DNA of 64,000 nucleotides from Adlercreutzia muris (GTDB taxonomy: Bacteria; Actinomycetota; Coriobacteriia; Coriobacteriales; Eggerthellaceae): the NCBI RefSeq assembly GCF_008831045.1, contig NZ_WAJS01000001.1, positions 1 to 64,000 on the forward strand, given 5' to 3'. Position numbers and translations under genes: made by a program. The notes under the pieces are model-generated. The model did no database searches and was not told where the DNA came from. It saw only the letters and a program-made list of their open reading frames with translations. Below are positions 31,576-40,145 of the stretch, one piece after another. Within the stretch, counting starts at the first letter, position 1. Every line of letters starts with the position of its first letter.

Positions 31576-32748
31576 CTAGGCTCCGAAGCTGAACGTGGCG
31601 ACTGCCGTGTCGATTTCCTCTATGCCGCAGCCCAGAAGCACGATGGCGGCCTGCGCATCGTCTAGAAGGATCACCTGGGGAATGCGCCCCACATAGCGGG
31701 AGTCGTCCACCTCGATAGTCTCGGTGGCCACAAGCTCGCCGGAGTCAACGGCATAGACCCGCACGACGAGCGCGTCGCCCAGTTCGGCGGTGGCGACGTA
31801 TTTGCCCTGTTCGGACACGTAGACGCCGTCGCCTCCCTCGTCGCTCGCGGAAAAGGCGAGCCGATGCGCGGCGCCGCTTGCCGCATCGACCCAGGGAAGG
31901 CTCCCGTCGACATGGGAAATCGCCGGGGGAAAGAACAGCCGGCCGTCGGCTCGCAGCATTTCCTCCACGCCCTCCGATTCCAGCCAGTCAAGCTCAAGCT
32001 CGCTGCCGTCGGTGCCTATGGTTCCCCATACCGGCGCGCTGTCTTCGCCATTTCCGCTTTCGGAGGAAAAGCCGTCGCCGAAGAAGGCCACGCGGTCGTC
32101 GTCGGGGGTGAATGCGGCGCCGTTCAGCGAGGTCGCCATGCAGCTGGAGCCGCCGATACCTTGGGCAGTGTCGAGCAGGGTAGTCAGCTGGCCGGCCGGG
32201 CGGTCGTAAAGGTAGAGGGCGCTAAGGCCTGCGATGGCCAGCCGATTCCCGTCGCTCGACGCCGCCACACAGCCGGGATCGACCACCGGATCGCCGGACA
32301 GAAGCTCTTCCAGCGCCAGAGTTTCTTCCAGCTTCAACTCGCTGTCGTAGATGTACGCGATCGCCCCCGCATCGCCCATAACCGTGAGGACGATGCCGTC
32401 TTTGAACGGTGCTGCGCCGAAGTCTCGCATCGGTGCCGGAGCCGGGCAGTGGGCCAGCACCGTGCCGGAGGCGGTATCGTAGAGGTACAGCTCATCAGCG
32501 CAGACGAGCAACGTGCCCGCCTGGGCATAGGAACAGCCCGTCAGCTTTCCCTGGAAAAGAGCGCTGTCGAAAGCGAAGGAGCCTGACGTTTGGGCGGGGT
32601 CATCGTCCTTCATGACATCGGAGGCCGGCAGCGGGGCGGCCGGTGTTTCCGGCGTCGCCTTTTCGGAGTTGTCCGTTGGTGCAGGCGCGCTGCAGGCTCC
32701 CAGGACAAGCAGCGACAGGGCCAGTGCGGCGCAAAGTACTTTTCTCAT
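31576..32748 (-). CDS. Lipoprotein with beta-propeller-like repeats
   Basis: A 390-residue protein with a clear lipoprotein signal (ALALSLLVLGAC, Cys ~19) and an Asp/Ala/Gly-rich body of repeated short strands (LYLYDTASGTVLAHC, IAYIYDSELKLEETLAL, LYLYDRPAGQLTTLL, VRVYAVDSGELVATETI) that looks like a six- or seven-bladed propeller. It resembles the C-terminal part of the fused permease at 27479. Binding of an extracellular ligand or peptide for the ABC system is inferred. Confidence 0.75.
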   Translation of the reverse strand: MRKVLCAALALSLLVLGACSAPAPTDNSEKATPETPAAPLPASDVMKDDDPAQTSGSFAFDSALFQGKLTGCSYAQAGTLLVCADELYLYDTASGTVLAHCPAPAPMRDFGAAPFKDGIVLTVMGDAGAIAYIYDSELKLEETLALEELLSGDPVVDPGCVAASSDGNRLAIAGLSALYLYDRPAGQLTTLLDTAQGIGGSSCMATSLNGAAFTPDDDRVAFFGDGFSSESGNGEDSAPVWGTIGTDGSELELDWLESEGVEEMLRADGRLFFPPAISHVDGSLPWVDAASGAAHRLAFSASDEGGDGVYVSEQGKYVATAELGDALVVRVYAVDSGELVATETIEVDDSRYVGRIPQVILLDDAQAAIVLLGCGIEEIDTAVATFSFGA

Positions 32749-32751
32749 GAT

Positions 32752-33786
32752 CTAGGCCTCCTGGAAGAGCAGTATCGAGTTGGTTTTGAAGAAGGGTGTG
32801 CCCGCGTTGTCGGCAGGCACCGCCACGCAGTAGAACGTGCTGAGCTTCCCTAACAGGGACGGGTCGATGACGCCCTCCACCACGGCCACGCCCCCTTTGC
32901 TCAGCTCTACGGCGCTCGATGCCTCTCCGTTCATCGCCGTCGGCTGGTGATCGAGGAAAAAGGAGATGTGGTAACGCGCGCCGGGAGTGCCGCACAGGGT
33001 GAAGCGCACGGCTACCGGTTCGGTAAGGGGAAGGTTGTCGAACACCGTGTCGCCATCGAGGGTGAGCGTGTAATAGATCCCGTCGTCCAGCGTGTCCATG
33101 GTTATATCCGGCCATCCCGCCTGGGCCAGGTCGTTCTCCAGGTACCGGGCCGTGACCTTTTCCTCGTGCACGCTGCAGGAGGAAAGAGCCTCCACCGGGT
33201 TCGGCGCCGTGGCGGCAGACGAAGGGGGGTCGGCGTTGAAGCGCATCTCCACACTGGCGGAAAGTGCGTTGTGATACCACCCGTAGCTGGACGTGCTTTC
33301 CATGTCCGGCTGGAAGTCGGGGTTCGTGATGCTGACGATAGTCAGGTTCAGCGTGTCGCCGCCGTGCCCGGCCACTGGCTCGAAGAGGAAGGCAATGTCT
33401 TGATCCTCTGCCGCATCGAATGTATGGCAAAAGGCATAATCGGACGATTGGCCGTCGATGCGGTAGGGCTGGGGTTTCCCGTCCAAGAACAGGAGAAACC
33501 CTACACTTTCCAGGTCTCCGCTGACAGAAAAGCGATAGTCCAGGCGAAACTCTCCGCCATCGTAGGGAAACGGCTCCCGCTCACCGCTGTCGGACAGGGG
33601 CGGATTGGCGGCCTCGTGGCTGAGCATGGCCATAAGGCTCGCGTCGTCCTGGGCTTCCTCGAAGGGGTTCGACGCATCGCTTTGCGCAGGTGCGGGAACT
33701 TCTTCCGGAATGTCGTAACCGCTGCAGGCGGAGATAGGCAGAAGAGCCGCCCCCAGCAGCATGGCCAAAATAGGTTTCATTCGCAT
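32752..33786 (-). CDS. Hypothetical lipoprotein of the ABC operon
   Basis: A 344-residue protein. The signal AMLLGAALLPISAC gives a lipidated Cys at ~20, then an acidic low-complexity linker and a beta-rich body (GGEFRLDYRFSVSGDLESVGFLLFLDGK). No family recognised. ATG 33786 has AAAGGAGG upstream and is preferred over the frame start at 33828. It is the first gene after the kinase and lies 3 bp before the next lipoprotein gene. Confidence 0.72.
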   Translation of the reverse strand: MRMKPILAMLLGAALLPISACSGYDIPEEVPAPAQSDASNPFEEAQDDASLMAMLSHEAANPPLSDSGEREPFPYDGGEFRLDYRFSVSGDLESVGFLLFLDGKPQPYRIDGQSSDYAFCHTFDAAEDQDIAFLFEPVAGHGGDTLNLTIVSITNPDFQPDMESTSSYGWYHNALSASVEMRFNADPPSSAATAPNPVEALSSCSVHEEKVTARYLENDLAQAGWPDITMDTLDDGIYYTLTLDGDTVFDNLPLTEPVAVRFTLCGTPGARYHISFFLDHQPTAMNGEASSAVELSKGGVAVVEGVIDPSLLGKLSTFYCVAVPADNAGTPFFKTNSILLFQEA

Positions 33787-33909
33787 ACAGGACCTCCTTT
33801 GCATCTTCTGCTCCAGCCTAGGGCGCAAAAGTCAAAAACCGGTCAAGCGGCGAAAAATTTCAGCGATGCTGAAGGAGCGCTGGTGAAGATCGACGGCGGC
33901 GGTTTTGCG

Positions 33910-35199
33910 CTAGCTTTTCCCAACGCTTCCTTGGGGGCGATTGACGGCAATCAGCGCCTTTGCGCAGGCGCCCGTATCGCCGTTCGACAGCTCCAAGGAT
34001 CCTCCCAGCTTCCTGCAGAATATCCGGCTCATGGTAAGCCCCAGCCCCAAATGGCCGCCGGAGGCATCCTCGGTGAAGAACAAGGCGTCCCTCTTTCGGA
34101 GCGCTGTCTCTGAGAAGCCGGGGCCGTCGTCGGTTACCGTGGCCGCTAGCAGTTCCCCTTCCAGGTGGAACTCAAGGACGATCTCGCGGTGGGCGAAGCG
34201 CTGGGCGTTGCCCACGAGGTTTTCGAGAATGCGGCACAGAAGTTCGCCGTCGAAGACAGCTGTGCGCTCCGGCACGGAGATGCGGCAGGTCAGCTGCGCG
34301 GAACTGCCGCGGCACAGCACGGCCAAAGAATCGCCCAGCCCCTCCAGAAACCCCGGAAGGCTTACCTCTTCGGGGCGAACCTCCACCTCCTCGATGGCTC
34401 CCACCTCGCGCATGGCTTCGGTGTAGCGCCCCATGCGGTCGGCGGCGGATTCCAGGTTGGCAAGTGCTCGGTCGAGTTCCTCCTCGGTCAGAAGGCCCGC
34501 CTTGCGGCTTTCTTGCAAGTGCTCCACATAGCCTCCCATGATGGCGATGGGGTTGCGCAGATCGTGGGCCACGGATGCCTGGAGGGCTTGGCGCTCTTCC
34601 AGCATGTCCCACAGAAGGCGGTTGTTGTCGACGAGGGCCTGGCGCATGCTCTCGAAGGCAACGCAGAGCTGGCCCAACTCATCGGCGGAAGCGCAGCGCA
34701 CCCGAAAGTCGAGGTCTTGGCGGCGGACGTGGGCGGTCGCGTCGGCGAGCGCGCGGATGGGAGGCTCCAGCTTCTTCCGGTAGAACCATTGCCCCGCCAG
34801 GGCGATGCCGAGGATGGCGAAGAGAAGCGGCAGCCCGACCATGGCCACCTGCGAGGCGCGGTAGGAGGCCTTCGCCTTATCCGTGAGCATCGAGAAGCTC
34901 GAGTCTATGCGGTCGATGGTGTAACTCGCCGTTTGGTCGGGATCGCCTTCCGCGCCGTCCTGGACAAGACGGCCGAGCGACTGCGCCTGTCCGCCGATCT
35001 CAACTCGGGTGGTCGCTTCCGAGACCGTGCCGTCGGCAGCAGTGATCCTTTGGGTGAGCCACGCCTCGTTGGAATCTGGCAGGATGGATTTCTGCAGCTG
35101 GCTGCAGCCGAAGATCGCGAGGCCGCTGGCCAGAGCAACGGCGAGCATGGTCACCGCCACGGTTCGGGCGAACTCGCCTTTGAGGGACTTCTTCTTCAT
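33910..35199 (-). CDS. Sensor histidine kinase with HAMP domain
   Basis: A 429-residue kinase. Helix 1 (VAVTMLAVALASGLAIFGCS), an extracellular domain of ~90 residues, helix 2 (VAMVGLPLLFAILGIALAGQWF), a HAMP linker (PPIRALADATAHVRRQDLDFRV), H box SVAHDLRNPIAIMGG, N box ENLVGNAQRFA, G1 TDDGPGFS and G2 GGHLGLGLTMS. ATG 35199 overlaps the regulator gene (ATGA). Together they head the lipoprotein/ABC operon. Confidence 0.9.
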   Translation of the reverse strand: MKKKSLKGEFARTVAVTMLAVALASGLAIFGCSQLQKSILPDSNEAWLTQRITAADGTVSEATTRVEIGGQAQSLGRLVQDGAEGDPDQTASYTIDRIDSSFSMLTDKAKASYRASQVAMVGLPLLFAILGIALAGQWFYRKKLEPPIRALADATAHVRRQDLDFRVRCASADELGQLCVAFESMRQALVDNNRLLWDMLEERQALQASVAHDLRNPIAIMGGYVEHLQESRKAGLLTEEELDRALANLESAADRMGRYTEAMREVGAIEEVEVRPEEVSLPGFLEGLGDSLAVLCRGSSAQLTCRISVPERTAVFDGELLCRILENLVGNAQRFAHREIVLEFHLEGELLAATVTDDGPGFSETALRKRDALFFTEDASGGHLGLGLTMSRIFCRKLGGSLELSNGDTGACAKALIAVNRPQGSVGKS

Positions 35200-35870
35200 G
35201 CCTTCCACCGGTACCCCATTCCCCAAACCGTCTCAATGGGCTCGCTGCCGCAGGCCTCCGAGAGCTTCTGGCGTATTTTGCGCACGTGCTCTTTGACGAC
35301 GCTGGCATCCCCTTGGCCGTCGATACCCCATACCGCCGCGTAAATGCGCTCGCGGTCGAAAACCTGGTTGGGATGGGATGCCAGGAAATCCAAGATGTCG
35401 AACTCGCGCTTCGAGAAGGCTATTTCCCGATCCCCGGCGAACACCTTCCGCTGGGACCGATTAATGAGAAGGCCCTGCGCGGCCACCACTTCCGATGTCT
35501 GGCGTCCCCGGGCCTCCCGGCGCAGGTGCGCCTCGATGCGCGCCGTCAGCTCTCGCAGGCTGAAGGGCTTCGTGATGTAGTCGTCTCCGCCGACTGCAAG
35601 GCCGTCAATCTTGTCCTGCTCGGCGATACGCGCCGTAAGAAACAAAATGGGGCAGCCTATGTGGTTCCTGATGGTCTGGCACAGTTGCAGCCCGTCTGTC
35701 CCCGGCATGCCGATGTCCAGCAAGATAAGGTCGGGCTTCAAGCCCAGCTTCGCCAGGGCCTCTTCTGCGTTGTTAGCCTTGCAAACCAAATATCCGCGCT
35801 GGGTCAGGTGCGCGTCCAGCAGGTCGGTGAGCATGGGCTCGTCATCAACCACGAGAATCTTTTGGGTCAT
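35196..35870 (-). CDS. OmpR-family response regulator
   Basis: A 224-residue regulator with VVDDEP, phosphoacceptor Asp in LILLDIGMPGTDG, FLTARI and KPFSLREL, then the winged helix (AFSKREFDILDFLASHPNQVFD ... ETVWGMGYRWKA). GGAGG lies 7 bases before ATG 35870; the codon at 35897 has no such site. It starts a seven-gene run to 27479 with gaps under 125 bp, so one operon is likely, probably autoregulated. Confidence 0.9.
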   Translation of the reverse strand: MTQKILVVDDEPMLTDLLDAHLTQRGYLVCKANNAEEALAKLGLKPDLILLDIGMPGTDGLQLCQTIRNHIGCPILFLTARIAEQDKIDGLAVGGDDYITKPFSLRELTARIEAHLRREARGRQTSEVVAAQGLLINRSQRKVFAGDREIAFSKREFDILDFLASHPNQVFDRERIYAAVWGIDGQGDASVVKEHVRKIRQKLSEACGSEPIETVWGMGYRWKA

Positions 35871-36058
35871 GCTGTCGCCTCCAATCTTACGAATCATAAG
35901 ACGGGAAAGTCAAAAAACTGTCAAGCCCGAGCACTTCACTTCCCCGCCGAAGGGCTGTCGGGGAACCTTGCAAAATCGTTAGGCGCGCGTAAGGCGAATC
36001 GATGGCGGGAGGAAGTCCCCTCCCTTAGGCTGGTTCCACCCTTGGATTGGAGCCGCCC

Positions 36059-37474
36059 ATGATCTTGAAGCTTGCCATGCGCAACGTGCTGCGCTCGGTG
36101 CACGACTACTCGGTATACTTCGCCACGCTGGCCTTCGCGGCCTGCCTGCTGTACTCCTTCACGGCTTCGGGCGACTACCTCCTGTCCCTCGACCTCACCG
36201 CCGACCAGCGCGACATCTACGGGTCCGCCTCCATGGTCACCCAGGCGTTCTCGGTGTTCTCAGCGCTTGTTTTTGCCTTTTTGGTAACCTACGCCAACCG
36301 TTTCATCCTGCGGCGGCGCTCCCGAGAGTTCGCCACCTACGGGATCATGGGAATGGAGCCGGCGACCATGGCTCGCATCCTGGTCTACGAGGGATGCGCC
36401 GCCGCTGTGGTCGCGCTTGGGGTCGGCGTGCTTGCCGGAGCGCTCGCCTCTCCCCTCTTCGGCGCTATCGCCGCATTTGTCTTCGATGCTGCCTGGCAGC
36501 CCCTGCTCGTCTTCTCGGCCGACGCCGCCCTCTGGACTGCGGCATGCTTCGCCGGCATTATGGCGCTCGCCCTGGTCTTGGAGGTTCGGAGCCTGCGCAA
36601 GCATTCGCTGGTCGAACTGCTGGATGCCGACAGCGCGCCCGAACAGCCGAAGGGGGCCGCCCGGCTTTCCATGGGCCTCCAGACGTCGCTTGCGGCAGTC
36701 CTGCTTGCCGTCGTCTGGGGCTCCTGCCTGTTCCAGCCGACGCAGTTCATCGTGTGGATTCTGCCCATGGGGGTCGCCGCCGTGCTGGCCACCGGCATGC
36801 TCTTCCGGGTTTGGGCCATCAGGCGGCCGGCCCGCGCGTACCGTCGGCCCGAGCGGCTTCTAGCGGGCCTGCGCCTCTTCGACCTGCGCCAGCTGCAGGC
36901 CCGCATGTCCCTCAACGCGAACGCGATGGCATGCACCTGCGCACTTGTGGCCGTGGCGGTCTGCATGATGGTCGCCGGGCTCGCGTTCAGCGTCGGCATG
37001 CGGGACGGATCTGGGCGGCTGAGCGATCTGACGCTGGCCCCCATCGGCTACATCGGCATCTTCTACGGGATCACGTTCCTGATCGCGGCCGCCGCCGTGT
37101 TGGCCCTGCAGCAACTTGCCGGCGCCGCCGACGACCGGAAGGCCTACCAACTGCTCGGGAATTTGGGCTGCGATGCGTCCGCGATGCGGAAGAGCATCCG
37201 GTCCCAGGTCGGCACCTGCTTCGCGGCGCCGCTGGTCTTTGCGCTCGTCCACGACATCTTCGGCCTGGCCCTGGTGGCGTTTGTGGCCTCCGTGCTGGGC
37301 AGCGCGCAGTTTCCCCTCATTGTGGCGGGAGTCGTGGGGGTTACCGTCGCGCTTTTGGGCGCGTACTATCTCATCACCTGCAGGGAGTGCAGCCGCATGC
37401 TCCTGCCGTCAGCTCTTCTCGAAGGCCACCGCGCCGCCAGCTGTGATTGTGCTATCCTGCGGAAAAACCGTTGA
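36059..37474 (+). CDS. FtsX-like ABC permease (BceB-type), orphan
   Basis: A 471-residue membrane protein starting MILKLAMRNVLRSVHDYSVYF, with FtsX/MacB-type regions near residues 55-190 (SALVFAFLVTYANRFILRRRSREFATYGIMGME) and 290-440. BceB-type permeases of peptide-antibiotic detoxification are ~620-660 residues; this one is shorter and lacks a large extracellular domain. No ATPase gene adjoins it. GGAG lies 7 bases before ATG 36059; an in-frame TTG at 36047 is less likely. It may work with the two-component system that is divergent from it. Confidence 0.75.
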   Translation: MILKLAMRNVLRSVHDYSVYFATLAFAACLLYSFTASGDYLLSLDLTADQRDIYGSASMVTQAFSVFSALVFAFLVTYANRFILRRRSREFATYGIMGMEPATMARILVYEGCAAAVVALGVGVLAGALASPLFGAIAAFVFDAAWQPLLVFSADAALWTAACFAGIMALALVLEVRSLRKHSLVELLDADSAPEQPKGAARLSMGLQTSLAAVLLAVVWGSCLFQPTQFIVWILPMGVAAVLATGMLFRVWAIRRPARAYRRPERLLAGLRLFDLRQLQARMSLNANAMACTCALVAVAVCMMVAGLAFSVGMRDGSGRLSDLTLAPIGYIGIFYGITFLIAAAAVLALQQLAGAADDRKAYQLLGNLGCDASAMRKSIRSQVGTCFAAPLVFALVHDIFGLALVAFVASVLGSAQFPLIVAGVVGVTVALLGAYYLITCRECSRMLLPSALLEGHRAASCDCAILRKNR

Positions 37475-37485
37475 AAGGGTGAGCT

Positions 37486-38232
37486 ATGGGCGTTGGGATG
37501 CTGAGTGAAGACGTGCGCGGAGTCGACCTTTGGTGGGCGGGGCAGCTCACGCCGATGGAGGCTATCGAGGCGCGGCATTCGGTGCGCAGCTACACGGAGA
37601 AGCCCCTCGACGGGGCAGCCGTCGAAACTCTGCGGGCGGCCATTGATGCCGTGAGCGAGGAAGCGAACCTGAATATCCAACTGGTGCTGAACGAGCCGCG
37701 AGCCTTTTCCGGCTTCAAAGCGCGTCTCGTGAATTTCACAGGGGTGCGCAACTACCTGGCGCTTATCGGACCTGAATGCAAGGAGCTGGACGGTATTCTG
37801 GGGTATTACGGCGAGCGCCTGGTGCTACTGGCCCAATCGCTCGGCCTGAACAGCTGCTGGGTGGGCGGCACCTACAAGGTGGTGAATCGCGCTTACAACG
37901 TGGATCTGGGGGAGAGGCTGGCTGCCGTGGTGGCCTTGGGCTATGGTGCGACCCAGGGCGCGCCCCGCAAGTCCAAGGCTCCTCAGGAGGTGGCCGCGGG
38001 CCACAGCGATGCCCCCGACTGGTTTAAGCGCGGGGTGGATGCGGCTCTGCTGGCACCCACGGCGCTAAACCAGCAGAAGTTCTCCTTTGCCCTGGCCGGC
38101 GAGACGGAGGCGGGCGCGCCTTTGGTGAGGGCGACGACGCGGCGCGGGCCGTTCACCCAAATGGACCTCGGTATCGCCCAGTGCCATTTCGAGATCGGCG
38201 CCGGGGATGCCCTGTTTGCCTGGGCCGATTAG
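37486..38232 (+). CDS. Nitroreductase-family protein
   Basis: A 248-residue flavin oxidoreductase of the nitroreductase superfamily. MEAIEARHSVRSYTEKPLD is the FMN phosphate-binding start, LNSCWVGGTYK follows mid-chain, and APTALNQQKFSFAL plus GIAQCHFEIGAG form the C-terminal half typical of the TM1586-like subgroup. AAAGGGTGAGC precedes ATG 37486. It follows the permease gene by 11 bp and could be cotranscribed. Substrate unknown. Confidence 0.82.
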   Translation: MGVGMLSEDVRGVDLWWAGQLTPMEAIEARHSVRSYTEKPLDGAAVETLRAAIDAVSEEANLNIQLVLNEPRAFSGFKARLVNFTGVRNYLALIGPECKELDGILGYYGERLVLLAQSLGLNSCWVGGTYKVVNRAYNVDLGERLAAVVALGYGATQGAPRKSKAPQEVAAGHSDAPDWFKRGVDAALLAPTALNQQKFSFALAGETEAGAPLVRATTRRGPFTQMDLGIAQCHFEIGAGDALFAWAD

Positions 38233-38246
38233 GCTCCTCTGGGCAT

Positions 38247-38745
38247 CTAGAGGCGCCGCAGGAGGTTCCATCCTGCCATGGTGATGCAGCTGGGCACGAC
38301 TTTTCCGATGAGGCGCAGGGCCGCTGCCTGAGGACTCGCGCAGGCGACGTCCACCAGGGCCCGGCAGTTCAGGTCGACCATGGCGTCCACGGCATGATCG
38401 GAAATGGCCTGCCAGTCGCCGAACTTGCCGAAGCCGGCGGCGTTCACGAGGAAGGTGACCCGGGGGCCGCTCGGTGGCCAGAAGGGTGCGCAGGCGCTCT
38501 ATGGCCTCCGGATCGGTGAGGTCTGCGGCGAGGGGACGAGCCGGTGTGTCAAGGGAGGACGCCACGGCGTTCAGGGCCGTTTGATCCCGGGCTACGAGCC
38601 ACAGTTCGTCGGCCACTTGCAGGTTGTCCAGCTGACGGGCGAACTCGCGTCCGAGGCCGGAGGAGGCACCCGTGATGAGGGCGACGCGCTTGGAAGCGGC
38701 TGGCATGGTCGGTGCGGGTGCGTGTTCCGGTTTCGGGGATTCCAT
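38247..38745 (-). pseudogene. Short-chain dehydrogenase/reductase, frameshifted and internally deleted
   Basis: The 5' part has the SDR cofactor motif VALITGASSGLGREFARQL and ARDQTALNAVASSL. In the CCCCC run near 38462 the frame shifts, and the sequence resumes in the next frame as VTFLVNAAGFGKFGDWQAISDHAVDAMVDLNCRALVDVA. It then jumps to IGKVVPSCITMAGWNLLRR, which is like the extreme C-terminus of this SDR group. The middle ~100 residues with the catalytic Tyr-x-x-x-Lys are missing. Two independent lesions argue for a genuine pseudogene. Confidence 0.8.
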
Positions 38746-38936
38746 GAGGGCACTCCTCTTCGTCAGTGGATGGACTCACGCTACCAGCCGAGGAGGCTTG
38801 GGGCCAGAGGGCTGGGGAAACCGTTACAATTATGTGGCCCCGATAACAGTTTGGAGGGCACGGTGGAGGCCTCGGCCCGTTCGTGGTTTCCTAGGGAGGA
38901 TGACTGCACGACCCCACGCAAAGGAGCCCCATTCCC

Positions 38937-39641
38937 ATGGCTGCTGAAGAAATGAAGACCCTGGCCCTCGAGCCGCCCTTTGATACGTTCATCTTCGACT
39001 TGGACGGCACCCTGCTCGACACCCTCGACGACCTCATGGTGCTCACCAACGATGTGCTCGCCGAGTTCGACATGCCCACGCATACTCGCGAGGAGATCAA
39101 CTCCTACGTGGGCAGCGGCGCGGCGGCCCTGATCTATCAGGCGGTGCCCGCCGACACGCCGCCGGCAGTGGCCGATGCGTGCCTCGCGCGGTGGAAAGAG
39201 GCCTACGACGCCTATCCCAACGACCTCACGAAGCCCTACCCGGGCGTTGTCGCCCTGCTGGCTGCCCTGCGTGAGCGCGGTTGCAAGCTGGGCATTCTCT
39301 CGAACAAGTTCGACCGGGGCGTGACGTTCATTGTGGACAAGTGCTTGCCGGGCGCAGTGGACACGGCCCACGGCGAGGGCGGTGTGCGGAACTTCCCGCG
39401 CAAGCCCGCGCCGGAGGGTCTGCTGGCGACCATCGAGGAGCTGGGGAGCACGCCTGCGCGCACGGTGTACGTGGGCGATTCGCCGGGAGATATTCACGTG
39501 GCCCGCAACGCCGGGTGCTATGCCGTGGGCGTGGCCTGGGGCTACCACGATCCGGCCGACTTCGCTGCCGAGGGCTGGGCACCCGACCGACTGGTGAGCG
39601 AACCCGCGCAGATTGCCGCATTGGCTCCTGGGGTCGCATAG
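38937..39641 (+). CDS. gph: HAD-superfamily phosphatase (phosphoglycolate phosphatase-like)
   Basis: A 234-residue HAD hydrolase: motif I FDLDGTLLDT (nucleophile Asp), an alpha-helical cap (TREEINSYVGSGAAALIYQAV), motif II GILSNK, motif III lysine in RKPAPEG and motif IV VYVGDSPGDI. Length and cap type fit the Gph/PGP group, which clears 2-phosphoglycolate, but other sugar phosphates are possible. It is followed by vanZ-like 39644 with a 2-bp gap. Confidence 0.82.
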   Translation: MAAEEMKTLALEPPFDTFIFDLDGTLLDTLDDLMVLTNDVLAEFDMPTHTREEINSYVGSGAAALIYQAVPADTPPAVADACLARWKEAYDAYPNDLTKPYPGVVALLAALRERGCKLGILSNKFDRGVTFIVDKCLPGAVDTAHGEGGVRNFPRKPAPEGLLATIEELGSTPARTVYVGDSPGDIHVARNAGCYAVGVAWGYHDPADFAAEGWAPDRLVSEPAQIAALAPGVA

Positions 39642-39643
39642 CC

Positions 39644-40120
39644 GTGACCCCGCGAGGAAAGCTCATACTCTCCTGGGCGCTCGTCGCCCTGTGGGCGGCG
39701 CTCATCTTCTTCATGTCGGCCCATGCGGGCAGCGATTTCTCGGGCACGGGCCCCTTGGCTGCGGTCAAGGGCTGGCTGGTGAGTTTGGCAGCTCCCGCGT
39801 TCGGGGAAGATTCCGACATCGTGAACGTTGCGGCGCATTTCTGCGAGTACCTCGTGTTTGGGATGCTGTTGTTTCGGGCCGTGAGGCTGACGGTTCCGGG
39901 TCGTCCCCACTGGTGGGGGGTCCTGGCGGCCATGGCCTTGGCCAGCGCCTACGGCATCACCGATGAGCTGCACCAAGCTTTCGTTCCCGGCCGCCTGTGC
40001 GATCCCGCTGACTGGCTCACCGACACCCTGGGGGCCAGCTTGGGCGCAACTTTGGCGGCGATCCTTGTCCGTGGAGACGGGAGGAGAGAAAAGAGGGACG
40101 GCCGAGGACCGTCCCAATAG
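39644..40120 (+). CDS. VanZ-family membrane protein
   Basis: A 158-residue protein with four hydrophobic segments and the VanZ signatures FFMSAHAGSDFS, NVAAHFCEYLVFGMLL (His/Glu in a helix) and ASAYGITDELHQAFVPGR. VanZ homologues have been linked to teicoplanin resistance and to envelope metabolism, with no fixed activity. GTG 39644 follows the HAD stop by 2 bp, giving translational coupling. The tail is charged and overlaps a small hairpin (GGGACGG/CCGTCCC, 40095-40115) that may help end transcription. Confidence 0.82.
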   Translation: MTPRGKLILSWALVALWAALIFFMSAHAGSDFSGTGPLAAVKGWLVSLAAPAFGEDSDIVNVAAHFCEYLVFGMLLFRAVRLTVPGRPHWWGVLAAMALASAYGITDELHQAFVPGRLCDPADWLTDTLGASLGATLAAILVRGDGRREKRDGRGPSQ

Positions 40121-40145
40121 GGTGAGAGGAGCGGGCTTCGGTTGC

